Source: Quatrionicoccus australiensis (GTDB taxonomy: Bacteria > Pseudomonadota > Gammaproteobacteria > Burkholderiales > Rhodocyclaceae). From it: a DNA stretch of 64,000 nucleotides. The translations under genes were made by a program, and so were the position numbers. Below are positions 56,983 through 64,000 of this stretch, piece by piece (positions within the stretch are counted from its first letter, which is position 1; each line of letters begins with the position of its first letter). The stretch lies in the NCBI RefSeq assembly GCF_020510525.1, contig NZ_CP075188.1:2418001-2482000 (forward strand), read 5' to 3'. Below the pieces are notes generated by a model. The model had not been told where the DNA came from, did no database searches, and was given only the letters and a program-made list of their open reading frames with translations.

Positions 56983-59748
56983 ATGAGCGCCCTCATCCAG
57001 CACCTCCGCCAACACCTCCCCGATCACCAGATCATCGTCGACGATCTGCGTCGCCTCGCCTACGGCACCGATGCCAGTTTCTACCGCCTGATCCCGCAGG
57101 TGATCACGTTGATCGAGACGGAAGACGACGTGCGTACGGTGTTGACCGCCGGCCGGCTGCATGCCACGCCGGTGACTTTCCGCGCGGCCGGGACCAGCCT
57201 GTCCGGTCAGGCGATCAGCAGCGGCATCCTGGCGCTGATCGGCGAAGGCTTTGCCAGTTGCGAGATCAGTGCCGATGCCGGCAAGGTCAAGGTCGGGCCG
57301 GGGATAGTCGGGGGTGAGGTGAATCGCCGCCTGGCGCCGCTCGGCAAGAAGATCGGGCCGGATCCGGCGTCGATCGGGGCGGCCAAGATCGGCGGCATTG
57401 CCGCCAACAACGCTTCCGGCATGTGCTGCGGCACGGCCCAGAACAGTTACCGGACGCTGGCCGGCCTGCGCGTCGTGCTCGCCGACGGCAGCGTGCTCGA
57501 CACGGAAGATCCGCTCAGCGTCAATGCCTTCTCGCAAAGCCATGCGGTGCTGCTCGGCGAACTCGAACGCCTGGGCAGCGACACGCGCAACAACCCGAAA
57601 CTGGCCGAGCGCATCCGCCACAAGTTCAAGATCAAGAACACCACCGGTTACAGCCTGAATGCGCTGGTCGATTATGAAGATCCGATCGACATCCTGAGCC
57701 ACCTGATGATCGGCTCGGAAGGCACGCTCGGCTTCATTTCCAGCATCACCTACCGGACCGTCGTCGAAGATCCGTGCAAGGCTTCCGCGCTGGTTTTCTT
57801 CCCCGATATCCGCACTGCCTGCGAAGCAGTGATCCGCCTCAAGCCGCAGCCGGTCGCCGCGGTCGAGCTGCTCGACCGGCCCGCCCTGCATTCAGTCGAG
57901 AACAAGCCCGGCCTGCCGGCGGTGATGCGCGAGCTGGGCGAGGAGGCAGCCGCGCTGCTGATCGAAGTACGCGCCGCAACGGTCGACGCGCTGCAGGAGA
58001 AGATTTCCGCCGTGCATGCCGCCATCGCAGGCGTCGCCACGGTCGAACCGATGGTTTTCTCGACCGATCCGGCGACCTGCGAGATGTACTGGAAGGTGCG
58101 CAAGGGCACTTTCCCCTCGGTCGGCGCCATGCGCCGCACCGGCACCACCGTGCTGATCGAGGACGTCGCCTTCCCGATCGAGTCGCTGGCCGATGCCACG
58201 CTCGACCTGCAGGGCCTGCTGCGCCATCACGGCTACCACGAGGCGATCATTTTCGGACATGCGCTGGAGGGCAACCTGCATTTCGTGTTCACGCAGGATT
58301 TTGGCGATCCGGCCGAGGTCGACCGCTACGCCCGTTTCATGGACGACGTCTGCCAGCTGGTGGTCGGCAAATACGACGGCTCGCTCAAGGCCGAGCATGG
58401 CACCGGCCGCAACATGGCGCCCTTCGTCGAACTGGAATGGGGCAAGGACGCGGCCGAGCTGATGCGCCGCATCAAGAACCTGTTCGACCCTGAAAACCTG
58501 CTCAACCCCGGCGTCATCATCAATGACGATCCGCAGGCCCACCTCGCCAACCTGAAGCCGATGCCGGCCGCCGAGGACATCGTCGACCGCTGCATCGAAT
58601 GCGGCTTCTGCGAACCGCTCTGCCCCTCGCACCGGCTGACGCTGAGCCCGCGCCAGCGCATCGTCAGCGTGCGCGAACTGGCCCGCCGCGCAGCCCAGGG
58701 CCTGCCCGCCGGCAGCATCGGCGAAGACTACGCCTACATGGGCCTCGACACCTGCGCCGGTTGCGGCCTGTGCTCGACCGCCTGCCCGGTCGGCATCGAT
58801 ACCGGCGACCTGACCCGCCGCCTGCGCGGCCGCAAGATGGGCGACACCGCCCGCACGGTCAACGCCTGGACGGGCGAACATTTCGGCGCGGTCGCCAGCG
58901 CCTCGCGCCTCGGCCTGAAAGTCGGCCATGCCGTTTCCGGCGTGCTCGGCGACAACTTCCTCGCCCGCATTTCCGGCGGCGCCTGGAAGAAGGACATGCC
59001 GCACGCCGGCAAGGCACCGGTCGCACGCATGACGCAGGGCGACCCGGTGGTCTATTTCCCGACCTGCGGCGGCCGCATCTTCGGGCCGGCCGACAGTGGC
59101 GAGAAGCAGCTCGGCGAGGTCATCATCGAGTTACTCGAACGCGCCGGCTACCGCGCCATCCTGCCCGCGGGCTTCGACAGCCTGTGCTGCGGCCAGATGC
59201 TCGCCAGCAAGGGCATGGCCGAAGAGGCAGAAGGCATGTCGCAGCGTCTCGAAGCCGCCCTGATGCAAGCCTCGGAGAACGGCAAGTACCCGGTGATCAT
59301 GGATGCCAGCACCTGCTCGGTGCGCATGCAGCAACATCTGGCCGGACGCCTCAAGCTCTACGATTTCCACGAATTTGCCGTGGACGCCCTGTTGCCGCGC
59401 CTGATGCTCAACAAACAGCCGGGTCCGATTGCCCTGCACATCAACTGCACGGTGCGCAAGACCGGTTCGGATGCCAAGTTGCGCACCCTGCTCAAGGCCT
59501 GTGCCGAACAGGTCATCGAGCCGGCCGGCGTGACCTGCTGCGGCTTTGCCGGCGACCGCGGCTTCGCGGTACCGGAACTCAACCAGCACGCGCTGCGCAA
59601 GATCCACGCCGAACTGCCGGCCAATTGCGGCTGCGGCGTGTCGACCAACCGCACCTGCGAAATCGGCCTGACCGCCGAAACCGGGCGCATCTATCAATCC
59701 GTCGCATATTTGCTCGAAAAATGCAGTCGACCGGTACAGGGCTGTTGA
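56983..59748 (+). CDS. FAD/Fe-S D-lactate dehydrogenase (Dld-II type)
   Basis: The 921-residue protein joins an FAD-binding PCMH domain (PVTFRAAGTSLSGQAISSGI, KIGGIAANNASGMCCG) and FAD-oxidase C-terminal domain (about 250-540) with an Fe-S domain: CIECGFCEPLCPSHR, CAGCGLCSTACPVGID, and a CCG domain (DSLCCGQM, VTCCGFAGDRGF). This is the long D-lactate dehydrogenase of proteobacteria. It complements the L-lactate operon just upstream. The C-terminal residues overlap a GTCGACCGG sequence. Confidence 0.9.
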   Translation: MSALIQHLRQHLPDHQIIVDDLRRLAYGTDASFYRLIPQVITLIETEDDVRTVLTAGRLHATPVTFRAAGTSLSGQAISSGILALIGEGFASCEISADAGKVKVGPGIVGGEVNRRLAPLGKKIGPDPASIGAAKIGGIAANNASGMCCGTAQNSYRTLAGLRVVLADGSVLDTEDPLSVNAFSQSHAVLLGELERLGSDTRNNPKLAERIRHKFKIKNTTGYSLNALVDYEDPIDILSHLMIGSEGTLGFISSITYRTVVEDPCKASALVFFPDIRTACEAVIRLKPQPVAAVELLDRPALHSVENKPGLPAVMRELGEEAAALLIEVRAATVDALQEKISAVHAAIAGVATVEPMVFSTDPATCEMYWKVRKGTFPSVGAMRRTGTTVLIEDVAFPIESLADATLDLQGLLRHHGYHEAIIFGHALEGNLHFVFTQDFGDPAEVDRYARFMDDVCQLVVGKYDGSLKAEHGTGRNMAPFVELEWGKDAAELMRRIKNLFDPENLLNPGVIINDDPQAHLANLKPMPAAEDIVDRCIECGFCEPLCPSHRLTLSPRQRIVSVRELARRAAQGLPAGSIGEDYAYMGLDTCAGCGLCSTACPVGIDTGDLTRRLRGRKMGDTARTVNAWTGEHFGAVASASRLGLKVGHAVSGVLGDNFLARISGGAWKKDMPHAGKAPVARMTQGDPVVYFPTCGGRIFGPADSGEKQLGEVIIELLERAGYRAILPAGFDSLCCGQMLASKGMAEEAEGMSQRLEAALMQASENGKYPVIMDASTCSVRMQQHLAGRLKLYDFHEFAVDALLPRLMLNKQPGPIALHINCTVRKTGSDAKLRTLLKACAEQVIEPAGVTCCGFAGDRGFAVPELNQHALRKIHAELPANCGCGVSTNRTCEIGLTAETGRIYQSVAYLLEKCSRPVQGC

Positions 59749-59820
59749 GGATTTCCCTAACAGCTAAAAAACCGGTGAATTGCTAAGGTATGCCCCATTC
59801 ACGAATTCAAGGAGAACTGC

Positions 59821-60267
59821 ATGTACAAGAAAATCATGGTCGCCATCGACGATAGCGAAACTTCCCGCTGCGCGCTGGCCGAAGCCCTGCATCTGGCCCG
59901 CACCAGCGACGCCAAGCTCTACATCACGCACGTCGCTGACGAGACGCTGATGGGCATGCACGGCCGCACCTTCTCGACCTCGCTGAACATCGACAACGCC
60001 ATCAAGGCAATCGCCGATGCCGGCCAGAAGCTGCTCGACGAAGCGATCAAGGACGCCGAAGGCATCGACGCCGAAACCCTGCTCCTCGAAGCGCGCAACC
60101 GTCGCGTTTCGGAAACCCTCGCCGACAAGGCCAGGGAACTCGGCGCCGACCTGATCGTGATCGGCCGCCATGGCCAGCGCGGCATCGCCAAACTCATCCT
60201 CGGCTCGGTCGCCGAACAACTGGCCAAGATCGCCGACGCCTCCGTACTCCTCGTCAGAAAGCACTAA
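59821..60267 (+). CDS. Universal stress protein UspA family
   Basis: The 148-residue protein starts MYKKIMVAIDDSETSRCALA and ends with the ATP-binding motif VIGRHGQRGIAKLILGSVAE, i.e. G-2x-G-9x-G-S, so it probably binds ATP. USPs respond to starvation and oxidative stress. AAGGAGAA lies before the ATG. Its stop is next to the ppc ATG with no gap, so the two are likely co-transcribed. Confidence 0.9.
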   Translation: MYKKIMVAIDDSETSRCALAEALHLARTSDAKLYITHVADETLMGMHGRTFSTSLNIDNAIKAIADAGQKLLDEAIKDAEGIDAETLLLEARNRRVSETLADKARELGADLIVIGRHGQRGIAKLILGSVAEQLAKIADASVLLVRKH

Positions 60268-63030
60268 ATGCAAGCCAGCGCACCCGACAGCAACAAGGAC
60301 GAACCCCTGCGTACCGACATTCGCCTGCTTGGCCGCATCCTTGGCGACACGGTGCGCGAGCAGGAAGGCGATGCCGTTTTCGCCACGGTTGAACAGGTTC
60401 GCCAGACGGCGGTGCGCTTTGCCCGCGACGGCGACCCCGCCGCCCGTGCCGAACTGGCCGCCCTGCTCGACCAGCTGCCGCGCGACACGACGCAAGCCGT
60501 CGTCCGCGCTTTTTCCTACTTCCTGCAACTGGCCAACATCGCCGAGGACGAGCACCACATCCGCCGGCGCCGCGCCTACGATCTGGCCGGCTCGCCGCCG
60601 CGCGAAGGCAGCCTGGTTTTTGCCCTCGACGCACTGTCGACCGCCCAGGTATCGCCGGAAGCCATCGCCGACTTCTTTGCGCATGCCGTGGTCGCCCCGG
60701 TGCTCACCGCACATCCGACCGAAGTGCAGCGCCAGAGCCTGATCCGCAATCACCGCGATCTCGCCCGCCTGCTCGACCAGCGCGAACGCCTGCAGATGAC
60801 GCCGGAAGAAGAAGCCGAAAACGACCTGGCGCTGGCCAATTCGGTTCTCACCCTGTGGCAGTCGCGGATGCTGCGCCCGGTCCGCCTCAAGGTACTCGAC
60901 GAGGTCAAGAACGGCATCACCTACTTCAAGGAAACCTTCTTCACCGAACTGCCGCGCCTCTACATCCAGGCGACGCAGCAACTGCAGAAGCGCTACCCGG
61001 AAAAGAACTGGGCGCTACCGCCCTTCTTCCGCGTCGGCTCCTGGATCGGTGGCGACCGCGACGGCAATCCCTTCGTCACCGCCGAGATCCTGCGCGAGGC
61101 GTTGCGCCTGCAGTCGGCGGCCGCGCTCAATCACTACCTCGAAGAAATCCACGAGCTGGGCGGCGAATTGCCGCTCTCCGACCTGCTGGTCAAGGTGACG
61201 CCGGAACTGGTGGCGCTCGCCGAACATTCCACCGATCACTCGCCGCAACGCGCCGACGAACCTTACCGGCGCGCCCTGTCCGGCATTTATGCCCGGCTCG
61301 CCGCCACTGCCCGCGTGCTTGACCATGTCGAACCGGTCCGCCATGAAATCGGCAATGCCAGCGCCTATGCCACACCGGAAGCCCTGCGCGCCGATCTCAA
61401 GATCCTGACCAATTCGCTCAAGCTGAACGGTAGCGCCAGCCTGGCCGGCGGCCGCCTGCGCCGGCTGTTGCGCGCCGTGCAGGTGTTCGGCTTCCACCTG
61501 GCACCGATCGACCTGCGCCAGAACTCCGAAGTGCACGCCCGCAGCGTCGCCGAACTGCTCGCCGGCGCCGGCCGCTGCCCGGATTATGAGGCGCTGGCCG
61601 AGGTCGACCGGATCAAGCTGCTGGTCGAGGAAATCAGCACGCCGCGTCCGCTCTACTCGCCTTATCTGAATTACTCGGAAGAAACGCAGGGCGAACTGGC
61701 AATCTTCTTTGCCGCCCGCGAGCTGCGCGAGAAATACGGCGCCGCCACCCTGCCCAATTTCATCATCTCGAAGACCGACGGCGTCTCCGACCTGCTCGAA
61801 CTCGCCCTGCTCCTCAAGGAATCCGGCCTGCTACTGCCGGGCAGCACGGCGCGTCTCGACGTCAATATCATTCCGCTCTTCGAAACCATCGAGGACTTGC
61901 AGAAGAGCGCCGCGACCATGGACGGCATCTTCGCCATCCCGGCCTACCGCGCCCTGATTGCCGGCCGCGGTGACGAGCATGAAGTCATGCTCGGCTACTC
62001 CGACTCGAACAAGGACGGCGGCTTCCTGACCTCGGGCTGGGAGCTTTACAAGGCCGAGATCGAACTGGCCCGCGTTTTCGGCCAGCACGGCGTGCGCCTG
62101 CGCCTGTTCCACGGACGCGGCGGCTCGGTCGGGCGCGGCGGCGGCCCGTCCTACCATGCCATCCTTGCCCAGCCGGCCGGCGCCGTATCCGGCCAGATCC
62201 GCCTGACCGAACAGGGCGAAGTGATTTCGACCAAGTACGGCAACCCGGACAATGGCCGGCGCAATCTCGAAGTGCTGCTCGCCGCAACCCTGGAAGCCAG
62301 TCTGACCGACCACGAAAACCAGGTCGAGCCGGCACAGCAGTTCCATGCCGTCATGGACGAGCTGTCACTGCGCGCCTTCAACGCCTATCGCGGCCTGGTC
62401 TATGAAACACCGGGCTTCACGACCTATTTCCGGCAATCGACCGTGGTGTCCGAAATCGCCCTGCTCAACATCGGCAGCCGCCCGGCGTCGCGCAAGGCCT
62501 CCGAGCGCATCGAAGACCTGCGCGCCATTCCCTGGGTGTTCAGCTGGGCGCAATGCCGCCTGATGCTGCCCGGCTGGTACGGCTTCGGCTCGGCGGTCGA
62601 CGGTTATCTGGCGGCCAATTCCGACGGCCTCGCCACGCTGCGCCGCATGCTGAAATCCTGGCCCTTCTTCAAGAGCCTGCTGTCCAACATGGACATGGTG
62701 CTGGCCAAGAGCGATCTCGCGATCGCCTCGCGCTATGCCGAACTGGTCAGCGACGCCGGCTTGCGCGAACGCATCTTCGGCCAGATATGCAGCGAGTGGG
62801 AACTGACGAAAAAGCACCTGCTGGCCATTCTCGAACAGGACGATTTCCTCGGCGACAACCCGCAACTGAAGCGTTCGCTGCAACTGCGTTCGCCCTACAT
62901 GGACCCGCTCAACCACCTGCAGGTCGAACTGCTCAAGCGCCACCGCGCCGGCGAGACCGACGAGCGCGTCGCCCGCGGCATCCATCTGTCGATCAACGGC
63001 GTCGCTTCCGGTTTGCGCAACAGCGGGTAA
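60268..63030 (+). CDS. ppc: Phosphoenolpyruvate carboxylase
   Basis: The 920-residue enzyme has PEPC landmarks: VLTAHPTEVQRQSLIRNH with the catalytic His, FRVGSWIGGDRDGNPFVTAE, GYSDSNKDGGFLTSGWELYK, LFHGRGGSVGRGGGPSYHAI and the late ILEQDDFLGDNPQLKRSLQL. It adds bicarbonate to PEP to give oxaloacetate. The C-terminal LRNSG keeps the terminal glycine that shapes the active site. It lies upstream of ppsR with nine bases between. Confidence 0.95.
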   Translation: MQASAPDSNKDEPLRTDIRLLGRILGDTVREQEGDAVFATVEQVRQTAVRFARDGDPAARAELAALLDQLPRDTTQAVVRAFSYFLQLANIAEDEHHIRRRRAYDLAGSPPREGSLVFALDALSTAQVSPEAIADFFAHAVVAPVLTAHPTEVQRQSLIRNHRDLARLLDQRERLQMTPEEEAENDLALANSVLTLWQSRMLRPVRLKVLDEVKNGITYFKETFFTELPRLYIQATQQLQKRYPEKNWALPPFFRVGSWIGGDRDGNPFVTAEILREALRLQSAAALNHYLEEIHELGGELPLSDLLVKVTPELVALAEHSTDHSPQRADEPYRRALSGIYARLAATARVLDHVEPVRHEIGNASAYATPEALRADLKILTNSLKLNGSASLAGGRLRRLLRAVQVFGFHLAPIDLRQNSEVHARSVAELLAGAGRCPDYEALAEVDRIKLLVEEISTPRPLYSPYLNYSEETQGELAIFFAARELREKYGAATLPNFIISKTDGVSDLLELALLLKESGLLLPGSTARLDVNIIPLFETIEDLQKSAATMDGIFAIPAYRALIAGRGDEHEVMLGYSDSNKDGGFLTSGWELYKAEIELARVFGQHGVRLRLFHGRGGSVGRGGGPSYHAILAQPAGAVSGQIRLTEQGEVISTKYGNPDNGRRNLEVLLAATLEASLTDHENQVEPAQQFHAVMDELSLRAFNAYRGLVYETPGFTTYFRQSTVVSEIALLNIGSRPASRKASERIEDLRAIPWVFSWAQCRLMLPGWYGFGSAVDGYLAANSDGLATLRRMLKSWPFFKSLLSNMDMVLAKSDLAIASRYAELVSDAGLRERIFGQICSEWELTKKHLLAILEQDDFLGDNPQLKRSLQLRSPYMDPLNHLQVELLKRHRAGETDERVARGIHLSINGVASGLRNSG

Positions 63031-63039
63031 AATCCGGGG

Positions 63040-63858
63040 ATGCCCATCACACTCAAACGCACTGTATTTTTCGTCTCGGACGGTACCGGCCTGACCGCCG
63101 AAGCGCTCGGCCACAGCTTGCTGACGCAGTTCGAGGAAGTCGAATTCAAGCAGATCCGCATCCCCTTCCTCGACAACATCGAGAAGGCACAGGACGCCGT
63201 CGCCCGCATCAACGCGCAAGGCGAGGCCGACGGCATGCGGCCCATCGTGTTCACGACGCTGGTCAATCAGGCTCTGGCCGAGATCGTGCACCAGGCCGAT
63301 GCCTTCTCGCTGTCCTACTTCGAAACCTATCTGTCGCCGCTCGAAGCCGAACTCGGCATCAAGTCCAGCCACACCATCGGCCGCTCGCGCGACTCGACCG
63401 ACAGCTCTGACTACAAGAAACGCATCGAGGCGATCAACTACACGCTGGCGCACGACGACGGCATCACCGACCGCGACCTCGAGGAAGCCGACGTGATCCT
63501 GGTTGCCGTGTCGCGCTGTGGCAAGACGCCGACCTCGCTCTACCTGGCCATGCAGTTCGGCCTCAAGGTCGCCAACTTCCCGCTGATCCCGGAAGACTTC
63601 GATCGCGGCCGCCTGCCCAGCACGCTGGAAAAGCACCGCCCGAAACTGTTCGGCCTGACCATCCAGCCCGAGCGCCTGACCCAGATCCGCGAAGAACGCC
63701 GCGCCGCGAGCAAATACGCCTCACTGGCCAACTGCCGCTACGAGGTTGCCGAAGCCGAGAAAATGATGCGCCGCGAAGGCATCCGCTGGCTGGACTCGTC
63801 AACCAAGTCGATCGAGGAAATCTCGACCACGGTGCTGCAGGAACTCAAGCTGCGCTAG
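63040..63858 (+). CDS. ppsR: PEP synthase regulatory protein (kinase/pyrophosphorylase) PpsR
   Basis: The 272-residue protein has the DUF299 pattern: [20 protein letters not shown] at the N-terminus, [20 protein letters not shown] with a P-loop-like turn, and [20 protein letters not shown]. PpsR inactivates PEP synthase by ADP-dependent phosphorylation and reactivates it by Pi-dependent pyrophosphorylation. It is beside ppc rather than ppsA, which lies about 11 kb away on the other strand. A terminator follows. Confidence 0.95.
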   Translation: MPITLKRTVFFVSDGTGLTAEALGHSLLTQFEEVEFKQIRIPFLDNIEKAQDAVARINAQGEADGMRPIVFTTLVNQALAEIVHQADAFSLSYFETYLSPLEAELGIKSSHTIGRSRDSTDSSDYKKRIEAINYTLAHDDGITDRDLEEADVILVAVSRCGKTPTSLYLAMQFGLKVANFPLIPEDFDRGRLPSTLEKHRPKLFGLTIQPERLTQIREERRAASKYASLANCRYEVAEAEKMMRREGIRWLDSSTKSIEEISTTVLQELKLR

Positions 63859-63863
63859 AAGGG

Positions 63864-63893
63864 AATAGCGCGGATCAAATCTGCGCTATTTTT
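63864..63893 (+). terminator. Terminator after ppsR
   Basis: AATAGCGCGGAT (63864-63875) and ATCTGCGCTATT (63879-63890) form a stem with one wobble pair, followed by TTT. Confidence 0.85.
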
Positions 63894-63929
63894 ACTATTA
63901 GTGCCTTCGTTCACCATTGGCTTCCGCCC

Positions 63930-64000
63930 CTGCGGGGCGTCTAACTTTTTCTTGCTTCGCCAAGAAAAAGTAAGCAAAAAGAAGGCGACCCCAGGCTACG
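63930..64000. repeat. Partial copy of the AAAGAAAGTA-type repeat at the window edge
   Basis: Pairing arms CTTTTTCTTGCTTCGCC and GGCGAAGCAAG-like sequences with GAAGGCGACCCCAGGC resemble the ends of the element at 56320-56832. Only one end is visible; the rest lies outside the window. Confidence 0.6.

Noticed and set aside
56174..56986. Frames of 128-270 codons inside the inverted-repeat region
   Set aside because: They read through repeat arms and end at random; similar predicted proteins are a known by-product of such repeats.

Overview
The window is a GC-rich bacterial chromosome segment with an ordinary, densely packed gene set. The gene families (EttA, RlhA, DUF465/YdcH, DUF3149, Wolinella-type fumarate reductase, LldEFG with a D-lactate dehydrogenase, a PEP carboxylase/PEP synthase pair) and traces of a nitrogen-fixation regulon (a NafY-like protein behind a NifA/sigma54-type promoter, and a Nif11-like small protein) suggest a betaproteobacterium, most likely of the Rhodocyclales (Dechloromonas/Azospira-like). 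That placement is inferred from gene content; no rRNA gene is present to confirm it.

Layout. 1-13.5 kb: bactofilin (cut by the window edge), ettA, two methyltransferases, rlhA, a zinc-ribbon protein, a YqhD-type aldehyde reductase, yaeQ, a periplasmic rhodanese, an rRNA-methyltransferase-like gene, an HDOD protein, ydcH, tRNA-Thr and tRNA-Asn, and the GTPase ylqF. 13.6-18.7 kb: a minus-strand run yoaA - ATP-grasp-like gene - mobB - moeA - moaD, mainly molybdenum cofactor assembly. 19.9-23.4 kb: a frdCAB operon with the Wolinella gene order. 23.4-30.5 kb: a solute-binding protein, a DsrE-like protein, malonyl-CoA decarboxylase, the Nif11-like gene with a decayed duplicate of its 3' end, chrA, and nafY behind a clear TGT-N10-ACA activator site and a -24/-12 promoter. 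30.6-37.7 kb: nudC, a thioesterase, an MFS transporter, a small 4TM protein, a hairpin-rich non-coding stretch, a YjjJ-type HipA kinase, a glutaredoxin, a truncated haemoglobin and a flavodoxin-fold reductase.

37.7-46.2 kb is the accessory part. Three apparently identical 1,106-bp IS630-family copies, each with a TA target duplication, lie in the same orientation; one splits an RDD-family membrane gene and another is inserted exactly at its start codon. Beyond them is an AT-rich island with a three-gene minus-strand unit: a DUF3800 protein, an unrecognised 310-residue protein and a four-helix membrane protein. It is followed by the decayed N-terminus of a NERD-domain helicase and, after an HD hydrolase, the remnant of an EAL gene. 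The three-gene unit resembles defence modules in architecture and is the best candidate here for an undescribed system, but its function is not shown by the sequence.

46.2-64 kb returns to core metabolism: a binding protein paired with a CHASE-GGDEF diguanylate cyclase, ppsA, a GntR/FCD regulator divergent from lldEGF with two ATTGGT-N3-ACC(A) operators, a D-lactate dehydrogenase, a UspA protein, ppc and ppsR. Lactate is oxidised to pyruvate by the lld/dld products, PpsA turns pyruvate into PEP, Ppc fills oxaloacetate, and PpsR controls PpsA. Several short repeat families lie between genes: a GGTCGACC palindrome with an upstream T-run and downstream A-run (about ten intergenic copies, nearly all in one orientation), a 57-bp perfect inverted repeat around a roughly 400-bp spacer, and a long hairpin element upstream of ylqF.
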